Of a stretch of DNA of 10,063 bases, positions 6,718 through 10,063 are shown piece by piece; the stretch's first letter is position 1, and every line of letters starts with the position of its first letter. The notes beneath the pieces are model-generated. The model searched no databases. It saw only the letters and a list, made by a program, of their open reading frames with translations, and was not told where the DNA came from. The stretch lies in NCBI GenBank assembly GCA_002717855.1, contig PBCD01000004.1:1-10063 (forward strand). Direction: 5' to 3'. The position numbers and the translations under genes were made by a program. This stretch comes from Rickettsiales bacterium. Lineage in GTDB: Bacteria > Pseudomonadota > Alphaproteobacteria > TMED127.

Positions 6718-6738
6718 ACAAACCTATATTTTTATAAC
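6706..6738 (-). terminator. Possible weak terminator between convergent genes
   Basis: GTTATAAA (6711-6718) and TTTATAAC (6731-6738) form an 8-bp stem with a 12-base loop spanning both stop codons. On the minus strand it is followed by TTTTT (complement of 6706-6710), which suits the end of the symporter transcript. No T-run follows on the plus strand. The stem is almost all A/T, so the call is weak. Confidence 0.3.
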
Positions 6739-8121
6739 ACTGCTACAAAAGTAAATCCAAACACTAGATATAACAATTGTTATTACATTCATAAAAAATC
6801 CAATTCTTGCCATGTAACTTATTGTTATTGTATTCTTAGAAAAAACTATTGCGTTAGGTGGTGTTGCAATTGGCATCATAAATGCGCAACTAGCAGCTAA
6901 AACAACAGGAAGAGCTAAACTTAAGATATCTAAATCATTTGATGATGCGAAAGACATCACAATAGGTAAAAACAAAAGTGTTGTTGCGGTGTTACTTGTA
7001 ATTTCAGTTAGAAATGAAATCAATAGAGCAATAGACAATATTATTAGTAATAAATTAAGATTATTGAGAAAAAATAAAAAATCTCCTAACCAAATTGCTA
7101 GACCACTTGAAGTAACTAAAGAAGCCAAACTTAAACCACCGCCAAATAAGAGTAAAATATTCCACGGGATTTCTTTAAACCAATTAATGTTTAAAATGAA
7201 TTTATTTTTTCCAGTAGGTATTAAAAAGAACAAAACAGCTCCAAATATCGCAATATTTGTATCGGTAATTTTCAAGTCAAAGAAAATATTAATTTGTTTT
7301 TTTAGAACCCAAAGAAAAATCGTTAATATGATTATGAATAATGCAATTTTTTCTTTAATTAGCATTTGTCCCAAATCTTCATACTGATTTTTAATAATAT
7401 TTTCACTCAATAAATCATTATGAGATTTAGGAATAAAAATCTTAAAATATGTCCAAAGTGAAAATAAAAGAATAAAAACTAATGGCAAACTAAAAAGCAT
7501 CCAGTTAAAAAAACTTAATTCTAAATTGAAATTTTCAGTTAAATAACCAGCCAATATCGCATTCGGAGCAGTACCTATCAATGTACCCATACCTCCAATA
7601 GAAGAAGAATAAGCAATTGACAGAAATAGGATTTTTTTAAAATCATCATTTAGTTTGACTTTGTCTAATATAGATAAGGCTATTGGAAGCATTAAAAGAC
7701 AGGTCGCTGTATTAGATAACCACATACTCAAAAAAGAAGTTGATATAATAAAACCTTTCAGAATACTCTCCTTATTATTTCCCAAATATAATAATATTCT
7801 CAATGCTATTCTTTTGTGAAGTAAACTTTTTTCTAATCCTTGTGCAATAATAAATCCTCCAAGTAATAAAAAAATTATTGGATTAGCATAAGGTTTTGTA
7901 ACATCTTTTATATCTATATCACTTAAAATTGGCACCAATATTATTGGTAATAAGGCTGTAATTGGAAGTGGCACAGCTTGTGTAAGCCACCATAAAGTCA
8001 TCAAAAACAACAAGTTAGCTATCAACCAACCATTGTAGGTTAAATCTAAGGGTGGAGTTGAAACTCTTAATAAGCAAAATAAAGCAATACCTAGAAATAT
8101 AATTGTTAATTTTGATGACAT
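6724..8121 (-). CDS. DASS/SLC13-family anion:Na+ symporter (di-/tricarboxylate type)
   Basis: This is an inner-membrane secondary transporter that takes up C4-dicarboxylates, citrate or a similar anion with sodium ions. At 465 aa it has the expected size with about a dozen hydrophobic segments. Both inverted-repeat halves carry the family signature: SNTATCLLMLP (136-146) and SNTATTLLFLP (376-386), the substrate- and Na+-binding SNT motifs. Also typical are LTQAVPLPITALLP (46-59), FLLLGGFIIAQGLEK (84-98), SIGGMGTLIGTAPNAILAGY (174-193), LLLFGGGLSLA (323-333) and PIATPPNAIVF (417-427). The start has no clear Shine-Dalgarno; a possible promoter lies at 8153-8181. It is flanked by a convergent exported methyltransferase and by fhs, 142 bp upstream. 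The exact substrate cannot be told from these motifs; sulfate-type members usually carry extra TrkA-C domains, which are absent here. Confidence 0.92.
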   Translation of the reverse strand: MSSKLTIIFLGIALFCLLRVSTPPLDLTYNGWLIANLLFLMTLWWLTQAVPLPITALLPIILVPILSDIDIKDVTKPYANPIIFLLLGGFIIAQGLEKSLLHKRIALRILLYLGNNKESILKGFIISTSFLSMWLSNTATCLLMLPIALSILDKVKLNDDFKKILFLSIAYSSSIGGMGTLIGTAPNAILAGYLTENFNLELSFFNWMLFSLPLVFILLFSLWTYFKIFIPKSHNDLLSENIIKNQYEDLGQMLIKEKIALFIIILTIFLWVLKKQINIFFDLKITDTNIAIFGAVLFFLIPTGKNKFILNINWFKEIPWNILLLFGGGLSLASLVTSSGLAIWLGDFLFFLNNLNLLLIILSIALLISFLTEITSNTATTLLFLPIVMSFASSNDLDILSLALPVVLAASCAFMMPIATPPNAIVFSKNTITISYMARIGFFMNVITIVISSVWIYFCSSVIKI

Positions 8122-8152
8122 TATTTATTACTTAAATTAAAAATTAAAATTA

Positions 8153-8181
8153 ATCATATTCAATAAATTTCAATGTTTTAA
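8153..8181 (-). promoter_or_regulatory. Possible sigma70-type promoter of the DASS symporter
   Basis: On the minus strand, TTAAAA (-35-like, complement of 8176-8181), a 17-base spacer and TATGAT (-10, five of six matches, complement of 8153-8158) lie 31 bases upstream of the ATG at 8121. The spacing is ideal, but the -35 is weak and AT-rich DNA yields such matches by chance. Confidence 0.3.
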
Positions 8182-8263
8182 AATTTAATTGAGTTATGTT
8201 TTAAGGTGTGTCTTGTATTTCAATTCTCAACCGCTAAAAATTTACAAAAAATTTTATTAATAG

Positions 8264-9943
8264 CTAGAATAAACCGACGATATCACCAGTTTCGTTAACT
8301 CCAACTTCATACGATGCTGGTTTTTTTGGAAGCCCAGGCATTGTCATAATGCTTCCTGCAATTGCAACAATAAACTCTGCTCCTGCTGAAAGTCTAACTT
8401 CTCTAACAGAAATTTCATGATTTTCCGGAGCGCATTTATTTGCAGGATCAGTGCTAAAACTATATTGAGTTTTCGCCATACAAACAGGAAAAGAGTTAAA
8501 TCCTAATTTTTCAATTTCTGCTAATGTTTTTCGCGCTACAGGAGAAAATGAAACACTACTAGCTCTGTAGATCTTTTTACAAATTGTATTGATTTTTTCC
8601 TCTGGTGTATCATTGTCTTCATATAAGAATTTAAAATTTGATTCATTTTGTTCAATTTGTTCTACGACAGCTCTAGCAAGATCTGCTGCACCAGAACCTC
8701 CATTCGCCCAATGTTCAGCAAGAACTGCATTCACGCCAATATTTTTGCAAATATTTTTAATTGTTTCTATTTCCTTATCTGTATCTGTTGGAAATTTGTT
8801 TATAGCAACAACAGTCTTCAAACCAAATTTAGATAAATTTTCAATATGTCTTGTTAAATTAGGAATTCCTGCCTCTAAGGCTTCCAAATCTTCAACACCC
8901 AATTTCTTTGGATCGGCACTCCCATGTAATTTGAGTGCTCTTACTGTTGCGACCAAAACACAACATGATGGACGTAATCCAGATTTTCTACATTTAATAT
9001 TTAAAAATTTTTCTGCTCCTAAATCTGCTCCAAAGCCTGCCTCAGTAACGACATAATCAGATAATTTAAGCGCTATTTTAGTGGCCAAAACCGTGTTGCA
9101 GCCATGTGCAATATTAGCAAAAGGTCCACCATGAATAAATGCAGGATTATTTTCAAGAGTTTGAACTAAATTTGGTTGTAAAGCATCTCTCAACAATGCC
9201 GACATGGCACCGTCTGCTCTAATATCTGAACATGTAATTGGATTTAATTCTTTATCATATGCTACAACTATTTTTCCTAATCTTTTTTTTAAATCGTCAA
9301 AGTCATTTGATAAACATAGAATAGCCATTACTTCTGAAGCAACAGTAATATCAAAACCATCTTCTCTGGGGAACCCATTAGCAACGCCACCTAAGGAGTT
9401 GACAATTGATCTTAATGCGCGATCATTCATGTCAACTACTCTTCTCCAGGTAACTCTTCTTGGGTCGATCAATGGATCTAAACGCCAATAAATATGATTA
9501 TCAATCATTGCAGATAAAAGCATATGTGCTGAGGTGATAGCATGAAAATCACCTGTAAAGTGAAGATTTATATCTTCCATAGGAACAACTTGAGCATAAC
9601 CACCTCCTGCAGCTCCACCCTTCATTCCAAAACACGGGCCAAGACTTGGTTCTCTTAATGCTACCATTGCATTTTTTCCAATGTGATTTAATCCATCGGT
9701 TAAACCAACAGAGGTAGTGGTTTTTCCCTCACCTGCAGTTGTCGGTGTCATGGCGGTAACTAGAATTAATTTGCCATTTTCATTGTTTTGAAATTTGTCT
9801 AAAATAGAAAGAGGAATTTTTGCTTTGTAGTGTCCATAAGGCTCTAAATCCGATGATTTTAAGTTTAATCTCTCTTCGGCTAAAGCATTAACTAATTTTT
9901 TATTTGCTGCTCTTGCAATTTCGATGTCTGATTTATGTTCCAT
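8264..9943 (-). CDS. fhs: Formate-tetrahydrofolate ligase
   Basis: A cytoplasmic enzyme that joins formate to tetrahydrofolate using ATP, giving 10-formyl-THF for purine and formyl-Met synthesis; it can also run in reverse to yield ATP and formate from C1 units. At 559 aa the protein is full length for the family. The nucleotide-binding loop [16 protein letters not shown] is at 66-81; [20 protein letters not shown] (98-117), [17 protein letters not shown] (120-136), ATPase-type catalytic-core segments such as [15 protein letters not shown] (269-283), [14 protein letters not shown] (300-313) and [11 protein letters not shown] (533-543) follow, all close to the family consensus. The start is supported by GAGGGAA seven bases upstream, the best ribosome-binding site in the window. 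No folD, purU or other C1 gene adjoins it. No obvious terminator or riboswitch was found in the flanking 142 and 120 bases. Confidence 0.98.
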   Translation of the reverse strand: MEHKSDIEIARAANKKLVNALAEERLNLKSSDLEPYGHYKAKIPLSILDKFQNNENGKLILVTAMTPTTAGEGKTTTSVGLTDGLNHIGKNAMVALREPSLGPCFGMKGGAAGGGYAQVVPMEDINLHFTGDFHAITSAHMLLSAMIDNHIYWRLDPLIDPRRVTWRRVVDMNDRALRSIVNSLGGVANGFPREDGFDITVASEVMAILCLSNDFDDLKKRLGKIVVAYDKELNPITCSDIRADGAMSALLRDALQPNLVQTLENNPAFIHGGPFANIAHGCNTVLATKIALKLSDYVVTEAGFGADLGAEKFLNIKCRKSGLRPSCCVLVATVRALKLHGSADPKKLGVEDLEALEAGIPNLTRHIENLSKFGLKTVVAINKFPTDTDKEIETIKNICKNIGVNAVLAEHWANGGSGAADLARAVVEQIEQNESNFKFLYEDNDTPEEKINTICKKIYRASSVSFSPVARKTLAEIEKLGFNSFPVCMAKTQYSFSTDPANKCAPENHEISVREVRLSAGAEFIVAIAGSIMTMPGLPKKPASYEVGVNETGDIVGLF

Positions 9944-9950
9944 TTCAGAA

Positions 9951-9957
9951 TTCCCTC
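9951..9957 (-). promoter_or_regulatory. Strong Shine-Dalgarno of fhs
   Basis: GAGGGAA on the minus strand lies 7 bases before the fhs ATG. Most other genes here have no comparable element, suggesting high translation of fhs and fixing its start codon. Confidence 0.75.
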
Positions 9958-9998
9958 AATAATTGATAACAATTAATTGTATTGAATTTAATTATTTT

Positions 9999-10061
9999 TT
10001 AAACATTTTTTTTTTTTTCTAAAACTTTTGAATACTTCTGCATTTTTTTACGTTTAGTTTT
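9999..10061 (-). CDS. Possible 3' end of an upstream minus-strand gene, lysine-rich tail (partial)
   Basis: One minus-strand frame is open from the window edge to a TAA at 9999-10001 and would encode a strongly basic C-terminus ending in KMQKYSKVLEKKKNV. It stops 55 bp before fhs. A run of 13 A on this strand (10006-10018) encodes the KKK stretch. Basic tails are plausible protein ends, but 20 codons of AT-rich DNA are too few to separate coding from chance, and another frame is also open to the edge for 14 codons. Confidence 0.25.
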   Translation of the reverse strand, partial: KTKRKKMQKYSKVLEKKKNV

Positions 10062-10063
10062 CC

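Noticed and set aside
6989..7387. A 132-codon open frame on the plus strand opposite the symporter gene
   Set aside because: It lies wholly antisense to the well-conserved DASS gene and its translation has no domain or signal; AT-rich membrane-protein genes commonly leave antisense frames open.
8589..9491. Several plus-strand open frames opposite fhs (8589-9056, 8648-8836, 9204-9491)
   Set aside because: All are antisense to the highly conserved fhs coding sequence, and their translations show no recognisable domain.
9969..9980. Perfect 12-bp palindrome ACAATTAATTGT upstream of fhs as an operator
   Set aside because: It is made mostly of A/T and short; such palindromes arise by chance in this composition, and no known regulator site matches it.
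9944..10063. A folate, glycine or SAM riboswitch in the fhs leader
   Set aside because: No conserved core, paired stems or expression platform could be found in the short AT-rich leader.

Overview
The window is very AT-rich, with short intergenic gaps, overlapping reading frames, few Shine-Dalgarno sequences and lysine/asparagine/isoleucine-rich proteins. Together with the alphaproteobacterial look of a 17-kDa surface-antigen lipoprotein and a full-length formate-tetrahydrofolate ligase, this suggests a streamlined Gram-negative marine bacterium, most likely an alphaproteobacterium of the SAR11 or a similar AT-rich lineage. That placement is inference. The outer-membrane TonB-dependent receptor and lipobox proteins make a double-membraned cell certain. 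No tRNA, rRNA, CRISPR, insertion sequence or phage structural gene was seen, and no gene-free stretch exceeds 300 bases.

Layout. Bases 30-287 (+) hold a small helix-turn-helix protein, converging with a minus-strand run from 3266 down to 290. In transcription order this run is: a 96-aa exported protein, a 159-aa exported protein, a glycine-zipper lipoprotein of the 17-kDa surface antigen family, the peroxide/iron stress protein YaaA, and a membrane-anchored GT2 glycosyltransferase. Gaps are 53 bp, a 14-bp overlap, 42 bp and an 8-bp overlap, so this is probably one transcription unit. It is separated from the upstream gene by a 17-bp perfect inverted repeat followed by a T-run, which is the terminator of a 766-aa FecA-like TonB-dependent receptor (3418-5718, minus). 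The receptor diverges from an exported methyltransferase-like protein (5932-6717, plus). Their shared 213-bp intergenic region holds a good Fur box (12 of 14 consensus positions), a second copy two helical turns away, and a weaker third site closer to the methyltransferase. A DASS/SLC13 anion:Na+ symporter (6724-8121, minus) converges with the methyltransferase, and fhs (8264-9943, minus) lies beyond it. The last ~65 bases may carry the lysine-rich end of one more minus-strand gene.

How the parts may work together. Iron is the clearest theme. The receptor probably imports a ferric chelate (FecA family, possibly Fe-citrate) under Fur control. YaaA, in the operon just behind the receptor terminator, belongs to a family that lowers free iron during peroxide stress. 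The DASS symporter could take up di- or tricarboxylates, but a link to ferric citrate is speculation. The least-explained part is the trio of small exported proteins at 2001-3266. The first two share an ungapped motif (AIG-x2-I-x2-LYD-x2-F) just after their signal peptides and look like diverged paralogues next to an outer-membrane lipoprotein. fhs supplies 10-formyl-THF from formate and looks functionally independent of its neighbours.
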